Source: Gadus chalcogrammus (Eukaryota; Chordata; Actinopteri; Gadiformes; Gadidae). From it: a stretch of 64,000 nt of DNA. The notes below the pieces were generated by a model. It did not search any database. It saw only the letters and a program-made list of their open reading frames with translations, and was not told the DNA's origin. This document shows positions 1 to 11,689 of the stretch, piece by piece (the stretch's first letter is position 1; every line of letters begins with the position of its first letter). The stretch spans positions 26,708,798-26,772,797 of the forward strand of contig NC_079427.1 in NCBI RefSeq assembly GCF_026213295.1, read 5' to 3'. The position numbers were made by a program, and so were the translations under genes.

Positions 1-565
1 AGATTGTTAATATATTGTATATTGTGTGGCGGCAGTAGCTCAGGTGGTAAAGCGGGTTGGCTGGTAATCTGAAGGTTGTTGGTTCGATCCCCGGCTTCAC
101 CAAGCAGTGTATCGAGGTGTCATTGGCAAAGCACCTAACCCTGACTGATGTCGCGATGTGATGTCGAATCCAGACAGAAGCGCCTCAAGGCCATGAGGCG
201 GCGAGAGCCGAGCGGGAAAAAATGATGATGATGTATTCAATAATGAGAAACTGTAGTTTGATTAAATTGTAATCTTTTTGATTGGATAAACCAAATTATT
301 TCTGATAGATATTTCTTAAATGAGAACCAATTGTTGGAGAGAATCAATATTTTTTTGTTTAGGATTTAACATACGATTTAAATGTATTAACTTCATTCAA
401 AGAATAGAATTATACTTGGTGCCAAGTTGTATTATTTTGTTTTTATGAACATAGGAAATATTGTTTGAGGCAAGCTATATATTTGTCATTGGCTCAAGTT
501 ATGTATAGATGTGAACCATTACCCATGTTTTTTTTAATTGGTTCAACAGAAGGCTTTTTCCAGTG
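1..565. mobile_element. CACTGG-ended DNA element, partial (right half)
   Basis: This is the distal half of a non-autonomous DNA element seen five times in the window. It ends in CTTTTTCCAGTG followed by TA, and the same sequence appears in complete form at 10192-11383. It carries a tRNA-derived SINE at 26-232. Its other end lies outside the window. It abuts retroviral gag-like coding sequence at 566, so it was inserted into the endogenous retrovirus. Class is uncertain. Confidence 0.8.
26..232 (+). repeat. tRNA-derived SINE, copy 1
   Basis: The head carries an A box (TAGCTCAGGTGG) and a B box (GGTTCGATCCCC), followed by a body with GGCAAAGCACCTAACCCTGA and a GATGATGATG tail. The ends of the tRNA-like head do not pair as an acceptor stem, so this is a SINE and not a tRNA gene. 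The same insertion is present at the same place in four of the CACTGG elements. Confidence 0.85.
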
Positions 566-876
566 TAGAACAGCTCTGTTGAACATAACAGCAACTAGGA
601 ATGCAGAACATGTTGATAAATTAATGACTGAAATAGAGTTAACAGCCGCCGAAGTAGACGCTATTAAAACAGCGCAAAACAACATAAAAGAAAAAAACGT
701 CCTCGCTACACTTTGTGTATGGAGCCAACGTCAACTCGTTATAGACCTAAACAGATTGCAGAAACTAGCGCGTAAAGTAGGACTTTCCGTTAACCAAGAC
801 TGTACAGGATTGTTTCCCAAACTGCCCACAGATAACGGACTAGACGACACCGAACTCGCCGCAATAGCAATCGCCA
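566..876 (+). pseudogene. Endogenous retrovirus gag-like fragment (5' piece)
   Basis: An open segment of about 100 codons lies between two CACTGG elements. Its codon use and smooth open frame differ from the AT-rich elements on both sides. The encoded segment is helical-looking and polar (TLCVWSQRQLVIDLNRLQ) and has no match I can name. I assign it to gag because, with the element at 877-3492 set aside, it lies directly before a capsid-like segment on the same strand. That placement is inference. A matrix-like region is the likely identity, but an env-derived piece cannot be excluded. Confidence 0.45.
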
Positions 877-1390
877 CACTGGAAAAAGTCTTTCATTGAA
901 CCAATTAAAAAAATGTAGGGTAATGGTTCACATCTATATTACATAACTTGAGCCAATGACAAATATATAGCTTGCCTCAAACAATATTTCCTATGTTCAT
1001 AAAAACAAAATAATACAACTTGGCACCAAGTATAATTCTATTCTTTGAATGAAGTTAAATACATTTAAATCGTATGTTAAATCCTAAACAAAAAAATATT
1101 GATTCACTCCAACAATTCTTTCTCATTTAAGAAATATCTATCAGAAATAATTTGTTTTATCCGATCAAAAAGATTAAAATTTAATCAAACAATTGTTTCT
1201 CATTTAAGTCATAATATGCATCCGATATAATTTGTTTTATCCAATTTTAAAGATAAAAATCGAATCAAACAATTGTTTCTCATTTAAGAAATATCTATCA
1301 CAAATAATTTGTTTAATCCAATCAAAAAGATTAAAATTTAATCAAACAATTGTTTCTCATTTAAACATGAAAATTTTTAAACATAACATA

Positions 1391-1412
1391 TTTTTGTATA
1401 CAATATATATTA
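1391..1412. other. Empty SINE insertion site
   Basis: Here the element reads straight through TTTTTGTATACAATATATAT. In the copy at 9181-9460 the same stretch is split by the SINE after GTATACA, with ATATACA on the far side. This gives the pre-insertion state and suggests a target duplication of about 7 bp (TATACA-like). Confidence 0.75.
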
Positions 1413-1546
1413 ACAATCTAAATGGCAGAGTTAGGCCTACTCCAGACCTCCCTCCAGACACAGACAGGCTGTCCTAGCTCACAGAACCAGTGAGTCATCG
1501 TCACTCTGGTCAAGGCTCTCTACTGCAGGTTCAGCTGTAGGTGCTA

Positions 1547-2707
1547 CACTGGAAAAGGGTTTTAAGCCATACTTCTCTGATTATTATTTTGTAATTCAAT
1601 TCAAATAAACATTTTTTGTTTTATTTTTAAAATAACTTTTTTTTATTTCAAAATACTGTGAATATAGATATTTTTAATTAGGAGCTCAATTAAGAAATAT
1701 CCATTTTGACAAATGTAAAATTTTAAGGTTGTGTATTCAACTGATTAATAATTTTGTCATTCAATCCAAATAATTTTTTTTGTTTTCTTCCTAAAACACT
1801 GTTATACTTGATTAGGAGCTCAATTTAGAAATATTTGTTCAGACAAATGTACAATTTCAAGGTTACGTACAAGCCTGCGCATGCGCATTAAATACAAAGA
1901 CGCTTACGACTACTGGACCAAACCGCAGTGTTGCCAACTTAGCGTTTTTGTCGCTATATTTAGCTACTTTTCAGACCCCTTTGGCGACTTTTTTTCAAAA
2001 CAGCGACAAGCGACAAATCTAGCTTATTTTTCAGCTGCTATTGGTGACTTTTGGCGAATTTTGAGGTGAAAGCACTAGCCTTGACCAGAGTGACGATGAC
2101 TCACTGGTTCTGTGAGCTAGGACAGTCTGTCTGTGTCTGGAGGGAGGTCTGGAGTTGGTCTAACTCTGCCATTTAGATTGTTGATATATATTGTATATTG
2201 TGTGGCGGTAGTAGCTCAGGTGGTAGAGCGGGTTGGCTGGTAATCTGAAGGTTGTTGGTTCGATCCCCGGCTTCACCAAGCAGTGTATCGAGGTGTCTTT
2301 GGCAAAGCACCTAACCTGACTCAAGTCCATGAAGCGGCGAGAGCCGAGCGGGAAAATATGATGATGATGATGTATACAATAATGAGAAACAATTGTTTGA
2401 TTAAATTGTAATCTTTTTGATTGGATAAACCAAATTATTTCTGATAGATATTTCTTAAATGAGAACCAATTGTTGGAGTGAATCAATATTTTTTTGTTTA
2501 GGATTTAACATACGATTTAAATGTATTAACTTCATTCAAAGAATAGAATTATACTTGGTGCCAAGTTGTATTATTTTGTTTTTATGAACATAGGAAATAT
2601 TGTTTGAGGCAAGCTATATATTTGTCATTGGCTCAAGTTATGTAATATAGATGTGAACCATTACCCATGTTTTTTTTAATTGGTTCAACAGAAGGCTTTT
2701 TCCAGTG
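1547..2707. mobile_element. CACTGG-ended DNA element, complete copy nested in 877-3492
   Basis: The ends are CACTGGAAAAGGGTT at 1547 and CTTTTTCCAGTG at 2707, flanked by TA on both sides. The inside carries the family's GCGCATGCGC palindrome region, the block repeated in every copy near TGTTGCCAACTTAGCG, and SINE copy 2. The orientation is opposite to the outer element. Confidence 0.8.
2201..2372 (+). repeat. tRNA-derived SINE, copy 2
   Basis: Same A box, B box and GATGATGATG tail as copy 1, at the homologous position in the host element. The body is about 35 bp shorter than in copy 1 because of an internal deletion. Confidence 0.85.
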
Positions 2708-3492
2708 TACCTTGAATGAATAAGCAGCTGATGTTCCAAAAAGCTTCAAAACATGATCAGGCAGCTGGTGCTCAAAGCAAGCATCACCTGACAGCTTTAA
2801 ACCATATCGGATGTATAGGATGGAGTTTAAGGTTTGCAAGGACATCCGGTTCCTGAGTTTGCTTTTTACCACGAGGACTGAGCTGCCTGTAAGTGCGTTG
2901 AGACGGGGGAGGGGCCGCGCAGGCACCCGGTGCTCGTTGTGAAGAGGTAATAGCGATAGTGCTTTCACCTCAAAAAGTCGCCAAAAGTCACCAATAGCAG
3001 CTGAAAAATAAGCTAGATTTGTCGCTTGTCGCTGTTTTGAAAAAAAGTCGCCAAAGGGGTCTGAAAAGTAGCTAAATATAGCGACAAAATCGCTAAGTTG
3101 GCAACACTGCGGTTTGGTCCAGTAGTCGTAAGCGTCTTTGTATTTAATGCGCATGCGCAGGCTTGTACGTAACCTTGAAATTGTACATTTGTCTAAACAA
3201 ATATTTCTAAATTGAGCTCCTAATCAAATATAACAGTGTTTTAGGAAGAAAACAAAAAATGTTTATTTGGATTGAATGACAAAATTATTAATCAGTTGAA
3301 TACACAACCTTAAAATTTTACATTTGTCAAAATGGATATTTCTTAATTGAGCTCCTAATTAAAAATATCTATATTTCACAGTATTTTGAAATAAAAAAAA
3401 GTTATTTTAAAAATAAAACAAAAAAAGTTTATTTGAATTCAATTACAAAATAATAATCAGATGAAGTACGGCTTAAAAACCTTTTTCCAGTG

Positions 3493-4335
3493 CACCCGAA
3501 AATCCATAGAATCGAATCAACTCGGTGCTTCAGGTACAGTGTCTAACGCTGCACCAACAATACCCATTACAACCTCTTCACAGCCGTGTCAAATTGAGCA
3601 ATGTCCGAAAATAACAATAGGCGACACCGCGATATTGAAACCTTGGTCACCAAGTGAAGCGCAATCAATGGCCAAGATGCTCCAGATCCCCTTCGCGCCA
3701 ACACCTTTTTTTACATTGGTTGAATCAAATGTGTACAATTTTCAGTCCATTACCGGGAGACCTGTTAATCATTCTAAAATTGGCATACGGTTCAAAATGG
3801 CAGTTAGTTCGAGAATTGTTTCATGTCCCTCAAAGAGCCGAATGGGGATCAGAAGAAAGGGGAAACAACATCTCCCTAGACATTTGGTTGGACACAGTCT
3901 GTGAAAGAGTGGTAAAAGCCGAAGCATCAAGTCAAGCTGACCTTTCCATTGTTACTCAGACCATACAGAAACCAGATGAAGCCCCCGTAGATTGTACTCA
4001 ACGTTTTAGACACATATGGGAGGAAAGCGCTGGAATAACAATGGACTCAAATATGATGTTTACTGTACAAACGCTTATAAACTGCCTTAACCCACAAACT
4101 TGCTCTCTTCTCATTCTAACTGATTTGCAATGGCATAAAAAAAAACACTAACTGAACTAACCACGCAATTGGCTAATATGGAACGCTTAGGCATGTTTAA
4201 AGATAAAAAGAAAACTAACCTAAGTAACCATCAATCAGGAATGTTTCTACAGCACAACTACAAAGAACGGAACAAAAGACAGTTCCAAAAACAGACCCAG
4301 GAGTACAAGAGAACGTACTAATGAGAACGACCGAG
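3493..4335 (+). pseudogene. Endogenous retrovirus gag capsid/nucleocapsid-like remnant
   Basis: Two overlapping frames on the + strand carry capsid-like blocks: PWSPSEAQSMAKMLQIP, then ELFHVPQRAEWG, then PVDCTQRFRHIWEESAGI. The last resembles the region after the major homology motif in gag capsids. A basic, Lys/Arg-rich tail (about 4200-4320) could be a nucleocapsid remnant, though no zinc knuckle is visible. A frame change near 3780 and stops make it non-functional. It continues the reading of the piece at 566-876 across the inserted element. It is followed by an L2 insertion. The assignment to an ERV gag is based on motif resemblance and on the pol and LTR pieces downstream on the same strand. 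Confidence 0.6.
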
Positions 4336-4339
4336 ACCA

Positions 4340-6683
4340 ACACGATTACACGACAACGGGATAATCTCTGCCGCCGCCGCTCTAAATCCATCATACTGGC
4401 CATCTGATGAAGACGAGCGCATCCTCTACGGCGATGAAAAACTTCTCGCCATACACAAAACTCTTGCTGTTGAGGCCGCAACCAGTCCCATACTGCTCCC
4501 TGGTTCACTCCTCATCTGCGCCAGCTCAAAGCCACTGGTCGTCGACTGGAGCGACTCTACCAAAAGACTCAACTCACTGTACACCGCCAAATGTATTCGG
4601 ACCACCTCCATCACTACAAGAATGCCCTCACTACTGCCAAAACCTCATACTACTCCAACCTCATCAACACTGGTACAGGCAACAGCAGAGTCCTCTTCTC
4701 AACAGTCAGCCACTTACTTCAGCCTCCTAAATCTCTCCCTCCAGACATTTCCACCACCCAATGCACTGCGTTCCTTGACTTCTTCAGCTCTAAAATCAAC
4801 ACCATTCACCAACAACTGGCCTCATCTCGCACCCCCTCTGATGACCCACCCTGGATGATCACCTCTGGCCAACCTCTCATCAGCTCCCTCTCTGACTTCA
4901 CCCTAGTAACAGAACAGACCGTTTCAGAACTCATCCGCAAAGCCAAAACCACCACCTGTCAGCTCGATCCTCTTCCCACCTCCCTTGTCAAAGCATGTCT
5001 TCCGTCCATCTCCCCCATGATCACCAACATAATTAACTCCTCCCTCACTACTGGTACTGTACCCCCCACTCTCAATGGCTGGCTGCCATCACTCCCATCC
5101 TGAAAAAACCTGGTCTGACCCATCTGACCTTAACCATTACCGGCCCATCTCCAATCTCCCTTTCATCTCCAAAACACTTGAAAGGGTGGTTGCCGCACAA
5201 CTACAGTCCCACCTCGACACTAACAATCTCCACGAACCGTTCCAATCTGGCTTCCGTCCAAAACACAGCACTGAAACAGCCCTAGTCAAAATCACCAACG
5301 ACCTCCTCCTTGCAGCCGACTCTGGATTACTCACCATTCTCATCCTCCTCGATCTCAGCGCAGCATTCGACACCATCTCCCACCCTCTGCTCCTGGACCG
5401 CCCAGCTGGTATTGGGATCACTGGTGCTGCACTCTCCTGGTTTACATCCTACCTCACCGGCCGTCAACAATTTGTTCAACTAAGCAACCACAAGTCTGGG
5501 TGTTCAGGTGTCTCACTGGGTGTCCCCCAGGGGTCAGTCTTGGGTCCACTCCTCTTCACCACTTACCTCCTCCCGCTGGGCACACTCCTCCGTCACCATG
5601 GGGTCCATTTTCACTGCTACGCTGACGACACACAGGTCTACATCTCCACCAAACCCACCGCTGCCATCCCCCCCACTTCCCTCATCACGTGCCTGGAAGA
5701 GATCCGGAGCTGGTTGAGCAGGAACTTCCTGAAACTCAATGGAAACAAGACCGAGGCCCTGCTCATCGGATCCAAATCCACCCTCACTAAATCACAAACC
5801 ACCCCAGCTCCACTCATAATTATCGATGGATTCCCAGTACCCTTCTCCTCCAAAGTCAAGAGCCTCGGCGTCATCCTGGACAACACCCTCTCATTCGCAC
5901 CCCATATTCACAACATCACCCGGACTGCATTCTTCCACCTCCGCAACATCGCCAGACTCCGCCCATCACTGACCCAATCCAGCACTGAAATCCTAGTTCA
6001 CTCATTTGTCACATCACGCATAGACTACTGCAACGCCCTCCTCACCGACTCCCCACCAAACTCATCAACAGACTGCAGATCATTCAGAACTCAGCCGCCC
6101 GGATCATCACCCGCACCAAATCATCTGACCACATCACCCCTGTCCTCATTCAACTTCACTGGCTCCCAGTACACTACCGCATCCAATACAAAACCCTACT
6201 CCTCACCTACAAAGCTCTCCACAACCTAGCCCCCAGTTATCTCTGCGACCTCCTCCAAGAATACACTCCCTCCCGCTCCCTCCGCTCAACCTCTGCTGGA
6301 CTACTATGTATCCCCACATCACGACTCACTTCAATGGGTGCCCGGTCATTCAGCTGTTCAGCACCCAGGCTCTGGAACTCCCTCCCCCCACACATAAAAC
6401 AGTCAGACACCATTACAACCTTCAAGTCACAACTCAAAACTCACCTGTTCAAACTCGCACACAACGTCTAACTGATCACTGTTTTGATTGTTTTTTTGTT
6501 TGGTTTTGTCTTGTTTTTGTTTTATTTATTTCTTATTGCTTATGTTTATTTATTTATTTTTTTATTTTTTTCCACAATGTCTTGTTTTTTAAAAAATGTA
6601 TGATGACTATATGCTCTGTAAGGTGACCTTGGGTGTTTTGAAAGGCGCCTCTAAATTAAATGTATTATTATTATTATTATTAT
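4340..6683 (+). mobile_element. L2-type LINE, 5'-truncated and frameshifted
   Basis: This is a non-LTR retrotransposon reverse transcriptase region. The open frames 4591-5103 and 5075-6229 join across a frameshift near 5095. Reverse transcriptase blocks are in order: HYRPISNLPFISKTLERV, LDLSAAFDTISHPLLL (motif A), GVPQGSVLGPLLF (motif B) and CYADDTQVYIS (motif C with the YADD catalytic pair). A second frameshift near 6045 moves the C-terminal part (the HWLPVHYRIQYK-like and RLWNSLPP blocks) to another frame. The 3' end is the L2-style short microsatellite tail (ATT)n after GGCGCCTCTAAATTAAATG at 6646-6683. No endonuclease domain is left, so the copy is 5'-truncated. It sits in the retroviral remains. 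The 5' boundary is approximate. Confidence 0.9.
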
Positions 6684-7025
6684 ACTCCTGAAGGAGTTCC
6701 ATGAGTTTAAATGTCACGGTGTCACAGGAGAGAGCATGCGCAAAGTTCACCGCTGTCTCGACGCTCCCAGTGTCCACAGCCGAGTGTGAAAGAGGTTTCA
6801 GCTCCATGAACCACATTCTTACAGATGGCAGAAACAGAATGAATGTGTCCACACTGCACAATCTGCTTTTCATCTCTGTAAATGCACCAGATGTTGCCTC
6901 CTTCCCGGCCCGTAGATTTGCAGAGATGTGGTTGAAGCAGGGTCACCACGCTGCTATCGATCCGCCAACAGGAAAGCAAAAAAAAGAGGCTGAAGTACGT
7001 CATCAGAGCGGACTGTTTTCGTAGT
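6684..7025 (+). pseudogene. hAT transposase C-terminal remnant
   Basis: A short open stretch encodes LPVSTAECERGFSSMNHI, then RNRMNVSTLHNLLFIS. This is the hAT-family C-terminal dimerisation pattern (S-x-A-x-x-E-R-x-F-S followed by R-x-x-L). It has no start codon of its own and begins directly after the L2 tail, so it is a 5'-truncated fragment. Terminal repeats were not found. Confidence 0.75.
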
Positions 7026-7500
7026 CTGACCTATAGTCTACCCGATTAACCCATAAAAAAATAAAAAAACGTCTTGACAGCACATTGTGGCATTTCATAT
7101 TTTCTGTTGAACTGATATCGGGAAAAAATATATGTATTTTTTTATTTGGCACATTTATAAACAATATTAGCTATGAGAAAATATTCTGCAAATGCAGTGG
7201 TTAAGTTCACGTTCAAAATAGGCCTACCGCCTACGTTATGAAGCCTAAGTGTCAGGTTTAGATACACAAGGTCACAAGATCAACTGTTTTCATAAGTTTT
7301 CACACTGTTGTGTGGTTATTTTTCCTGAATAAAATGTCTCTCAAAATTATCCCCCCCTCTGGTTTTTTCACAAATCGCACCCTGTCTACAGGTATACTGC
7401 ACACACTACAGTCTGACGGTTGGAGACTAGATTTGAAAACCCTGTTGTTTGCGAATTCAAGTTGTACATTCGAAAAACACTCTCCAGCACCGTCTCCAGA
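7026..7500. other. Unassigned AT-rich stretch
   Basis: No coding signal, repeat or splice site is supported. It may be decayed retroviral or hAT sequence. Confidence 0.4.
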
Positions 7501-7726
7501 GCCCTGTTTCAGGTAGCTGGTTTTGAGGCAACCCCGAGTTTGTTCGCTCTGAGTTAGTGGAAACTCTGGGTTTTCCGTTTCAGGTAGCAGGTTCAGCGCA
7601 ACCGCGAGTTAGTTGCTGCGGCAACATACGCCGTGGGTCTAACCTGCTCGGGAGGTGGTTAGACCTACTCTGAGTTTGTTGTCTATAAGGCTGAAGGCAG
7701 CTCTCCGACAGAAGGAAGTGTTAGAA

Positions 7727-7985
7727 ATGGCATGTCCTTTTCTACGAGAGCCTGTGGACGTAGAGGCTGCGATCCTCAGAAGGAATCTCCGCGAGGAATG
7801 ATTATTAAGACCCCGGTTGGATATACTTTAATTTTCTGATAATTTTCTTCACGAGCGCTATCGTTTTTCAGCGCAATCTATCATTTATTTAGACCACCTT
7901 CTCAGCCCCCATGTTAACTGTCAAACGCAGGGGGCATGCTTTAAGTTTAATTTTTTATCGCAATTAACGCATGTGCAGAATGATC
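7727..7985 (+). pseudogene. HARBI1-like transposase, N-terminal remnant
   Basis: The frame opens with MACPFLREPVDVEAAILRRN, the characteristic start of fish Harbinger transposases. A stop follows after 24 codons. The homologous reading then resumes in another frame as FSDNFLHERYRFSAQSI and YLDHLLSPHV. The DDE catalytic core is missing, because the sequence after about 7985 is unrelated repeat DNA. It is non-functional. The paired Myb-like gene lies on the opposite strand of the same element. Confidence 0.85.
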
Positions 7986-8340
7986 CGCCGCGTGCATCCC
8001 ACCCGCTCTGTACTACAGTCACTTCAGCGTTGTGGCTTTCCCATGATCAGAGCTGACTAACCACGGACCTATAACTGCTGCAAGTCAAGAAACTCATTTT
8101 AAGAATGCTAGGCAGAAAAGACCCTGGTACTGCTTTTAACCAGATGCTGTTCTTCTCTACATGCACATGCTCAGCATAATCGTCTGCATTGTTCACTGAA
8201 GTTAAACCCTTTGAGTAAACTGTTCAACAAAATAACTTGTCCCACCACAGCCCGTGTTCTAATAAAGACAAAACTTATTATGAGGATTTTTTTATTTCCT
8301 GACAGCACAAAAAAAAAAAAGTCATTTATATTGGGTATGT
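7950..8340. repeat. Interspersed repeat fragment inside the Harbinger element
   Basis: The stretch begins with TTTTTTATCGCAATTAACGC, a motif I associate with dispersed fish DNA transposons, and then becomes unremarkable. It has no open frame worth reporting. The boundaries are approximate. Confidence 0.35.
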
Positions 8341-8342
8341 TT

Positions 8343-8830
8343 TTAGAGCAGGGAACAGTAGCCTATCCCAGTTTGCACCTCACCCACCTTTAACTTATGT
8401 TCCAAAATGTGGATCTCCAAAGCCTCCTTTTGCATCTTTTGAATCGTTACAATTGCATGGAGGTTGGTGAGGGCATCTGGTTCAAGTAGGGCGATGACGC
8501 CATCAGTAACTGGAAGAAGATGATTAGACAGTGCAATTATTACTTGAGCCAGAATATTGCCCCATCTAATTTGCAACGCGCTGGGTTGCGTGTACATATT
8601 TAATTGTTTTGAATAACCAACCTCTTATACTGTAAAGGCACTTCTATCCTGGGGGGTGGGGGGGGTCAGAGGAGCTCCCCCCAGGGATGCCCTCAGCCAC
8701 AGGACGCATACTCTGTTGGCTGAGGGCCATCTCCTCAGCTTCTGAGGGCTGCAGGTGGTGGACCCCCTCCAGTCTGCCGGGCCTCTGCATTTTTTCGATT
8801 TGCTAACATGGAGGAAAATGTTACCCTAAT
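8343..8830 (-). pseudogene. Harbinger Myb/NAIF1-like accessory protein, C-terminal part
   Basis: The - strand carries a Gly/Pro-rich segment (GIPGGSSSDPPTPQ-like, 8640-8790) and an open frame at 8343-8597 ending in the helical IQKMQKEALEIHILEHKLKV. These match the usual C-terminal layout of the DNA-binding partner protein of fish Harbinger elements. The N-terminal Myb part is 3 kb away at 11690-11830, separated by two CACTGG elements and a CA repeat. The gene is broken. Identification is by general family pattern. Confidence 0.6.
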
Positions 8831-8862
8831 ATTCAGTAAGCGCTATTTTGAAGACATATATA

Positions 8863-10043
8863 CACTGGAAAAAGCCTTCTGTTGAACCAATTAAAAAAAA
8901 CAAGGGTAATGGTTCACATCTATATTACATAACTTGAGCCAATGACAAATATATAGCTTGCCTCAAACAATATTTCCTATGTTCATAAAAACAAAATAAT
9001 ACAACTTGGCACCAAGTATAATTCCATTCTTTGAATGAAGTTAATACATTTAAATCGTATGTTAAATCCTAAACAAAAAAATATTGATTCACTCCAACAA
9101 TTGTTTCTCATTTAAGAAATATCTATCAGAAATAATTTGTTTTATCCAATCAAAAAGATTACAATTTAATCAAACAATTGTTTCTCATTTAAACATGAAC
9201 ATTTTTAAACATAACATATTTTTGTATACATCATCATCATCTTTTTTTCCCCGCTCGGCTCTCGTCGCTTCATGGCCTTGGGGGGCTTCTGTCTGGATTC
9301 GACATCACATCGCGACATCAGTCAGGGTTAGGTGCTTTGTCAAAGACACCTCGATACTCTGCTTGGTGAAGCTGGGGATCGAACCAACAACCTTCAGGTT
9401 ACCAGCCAACCCGCTCTACCACCTGAGCTACTGCCGCCACACAATATACAATATATTAACAATCTAAATTGCAGAGTTAGACCTACTCCAGACCTCCCTC
9501 CAGACACAGACAGACTGTCCTAGCTCACAGAACCAGTGAGTCATCGTCACTCTGGTCAAGGCTAGTGCTTTCACCTCAAAAAGTCGTCAAAAGTCATCAA
9601 TAGCAGCTGAAAAAGAACCTAGATTTGTCGCTTGTCGCTGTTTTGAAAAAAAGTCGCCAAAGGGGTTTGAAAAGTAGCTAAATATAGCGACAAAATCGCT
9701 AAGTTGGCAACACTGCGGTTTGGTCCAGTAGTCGTAAGCGTCTTTGTATTTAATGCGCATGCGCAGGCTCCTAATCAAATATAACAGTATTTTAGGAAGA
9801 AAACAAAAAAAAAATATTTGGATTGAATGACAAAATTATTAATCAGTTGAATACACAACCTTAAAATTTTACATTTGTCAAAATGGATATTTCTTAATTG
9901 AGCTCCTAATTAAAAATATCTATATTTCACACTATTTTGAAATAAAAAAAAGTTATTTTAAAAATAAAACAAAAAATGTTTATTTGAATTGAATTACAAA
10001 ATAATAATCAGATGAAGTACGGCTTAAAACCCTTTTTCCTGAG
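8863..10043. mobile_element. CACTGG-ended DNA element, copy in Harbinger (1)
   Basis: The left end is CACTGGAAAAAGCC at 8863. The right end is mutated (CCCTTTTTCCTGAG). It is flanked by CATATATA on the left and GATATATA on the right, which could be an 8-bp target duplication with one mismatch or just AT-rich chance. It contains SINE copy 3 in reverse orientation relative to the window. Confidence 0.8.
9231..9441 (-). repeat. tRNA-derived SINE, copy 3
   Basis: This is the reverse-strand copy: CATCATCATC tail complement at the left, and the B box (GGTTCGATCCCC-like) and A box complement near 9370-9430. It lies at the same site within the CACTGG element as the other copies. Confidence 0.85.
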
Positions 10044-10191
10044 GATATATATAATGCATTTTGCCTAGGTGTAGCCTTCTAATATATCTAAATCCTATTA
10101 AATATTGGCAGTGTTGGGGTGGCTGGGAAATGTACTACTTACATTTACTGCTTAAATATAGTATGCAAATATATAATACATGTTGAACATA

Positions 10192-11383
10192 CACTGGAAA
10201 AAGGGTTTTAAGCCGTACTTCATCTGATTATTATTTTGTAATTCAATTCAAAAAACATTTTTTGTTTTATTTTTAAAATAACTTTTTTTTATTTCAAAAT
10301 ACTGTGAAATATAGATTTTTAATTAGGAGCTCAATTAAGAAATATCCATTTTGACAAATGTAAAATTTTAAGGTTGTGTATTCAACTGATTAATAATTTT
10401 GTCATTCAATCCAAATATTTTTTTTGTTTTCTTCCTAAAACACTGTTATACTTGATTAGGAGCTCAATTTAGAAATATTTGTTCAGACAAATGTACAATT
10501 TCAAGGTTACGTACAAGCCTGCGCATGCGCATTAAATACAAAGACGCTTACGACTACTGGACCAAACCGCAGTGTTGCCAACTTAGCGATTTTGTCGCTA
10601 TATTTAGCTACTTTTCAGACCCCTTTGGCGACTTTTTTCAAAACAGCGACAAGCGACAAATCTAGCTTATTTTTCAGCTGCTATTGGTGACTTTTGGCGA
10701 CTTTTTGAGGTGAAAGCACTAGCCTTGACCAGAGTGACGATGACTCACTGGTTCTGTGAGCTAGGACAGTCTGTCTGTGTCTGGAGGGAGGTCTGGAGTT
10801 GGTCTAACTCTGCCATTTAGATTGTTAATATATATTGTATATTGTGTGGCGGCAGTGGGTCAGGTGGTAGAGCGGGTTGGCTGGTAATCTGAAGGTTGTT
10901 GGTTTGATCCCCGGCTTCACCAAGCAGTGTATTGAGGTGTCTTTGGCAAAGCACCTAACCCTGACTGATGTCGCGATGTGATGTTGAATCCAGACAGAAG
11001 CGCCTCAAGGCCATGAAGCGGCGAGAGCCGAGCGGGAAATGATGATGATGTATACAATAATGAGAAACAATTGTTTGATTAAATTGTAAACTTTTTGATT
11101 GGATAAACCAAATTATTTCTGATAGATATTTCTTAAATGAGAACCAATTGTTGGAGTGAATCAATTTTTTTGTTTAGGATTTAACATACGATTTAAATGT
11201 ATTAACTTCATTCAAAGAATAGAATTATACTTGGTGCCAAGTTGTATTATTTTGTTTTTATGAACATAGGAAATATTGTTTGAGGCAAGCTATATATTTG
11301 TCATTGGCTCAAGTTATGTAATATAGATGTGAACCATTACCCATGTTTTTTTTAATTGGTTCAACAGAAGGCTTTTTCCAGTG
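10192..11383. mobile_element. CACTGG-ended DNA element, copy in Harbinger (2), best preserved
   Basis: This complete copy has ends CACTGGAAAAAGGGTTTTAA and GAAGGCTTTTTCCAGTG, flanked by TA on both sides. Internal landmarks in order are a GCGCATGCGC palindrome (about 10521), a unique block near 10560-10720, SINE copy 4, and an AT-rich half. No open frame is preserved. It is the best reference for the family in the window. Confidence 0.85.
10845..11050 (+). repeat. tRNA-derived SINE, copy 4
   Basis: Same head, body and GATGATGATG tail as the other copies. The A box is mutated (CAGTGGGTCAGGTGGT), so this copy is unlikely to be transcribed by RNA polymerase III. Confidence 0.85.
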
Positions 11384-11523
11384 TAGCTGTTAAATTAGGT
11401 AGAGCAGGCAAAACAGCACAATTGATTTGATTTCAATTAAACATTAGTTTGCCTGTTTAAACTATATTTTTGTACTTCATTTGCTGCCAAGTCCTCGTGG
11501 GGCAACTCAGGGTTGCGTAAATT

Positions 11524-11524
<1 letters not shown>

Positions 11525-11607
<83 letters not shown>
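11525..11607. repeat. (AC)n microsatellite
   Basis: About 83 bp of uninterrupted CA dinucleotides. Confidence 0.98.
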
Positions 11608-11609
<2 letters not shown>

Positions 11610-11689
11610 TTACATATTGAATAAGTGGAAGATATTAAACTTTCCTTTATTATTTTATTTTACTAATTTATTTGACTCACGCATTGACT

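Larger units (their letters stand above)
877..3492. mobile_element. CACTGG-ended DNA element, long version (split by a second copy)
   Basis: The left end is CACTGGAAAAAGTC at 877 and the right end is CTTTTTCCAGTG at 3492. A second complete element (1547-2707) sits inside it between TA dinucleotides. Unlike the shorter copies it keeps about 240 extra bases (2710-2950). On the - strand these encode a segment with MSLQTLNSILYIRYGLKLSG and DHVLKLFGT, which resembles a transposase dimerisation region. It therefore looks like a less deleted ancestor of the family. The flanking dinucleotides are CA/CA. It interrupts the retroviral gag. Confidence 0.75.

Noticed and set aside
30..105. tRNA gene
   Set aside because: A and B boxes are present but the 5' and 3' ends do not form an acceptor stem, and the same sequence occurs four times inside a transposon with a SINE body and tail.
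7310..7516. 68-residue ORF before the Harbinger element as retroviral protease
   Set aside because: No D-T/S-G active-site motif and it runs into the Harbinger terminal repeat.
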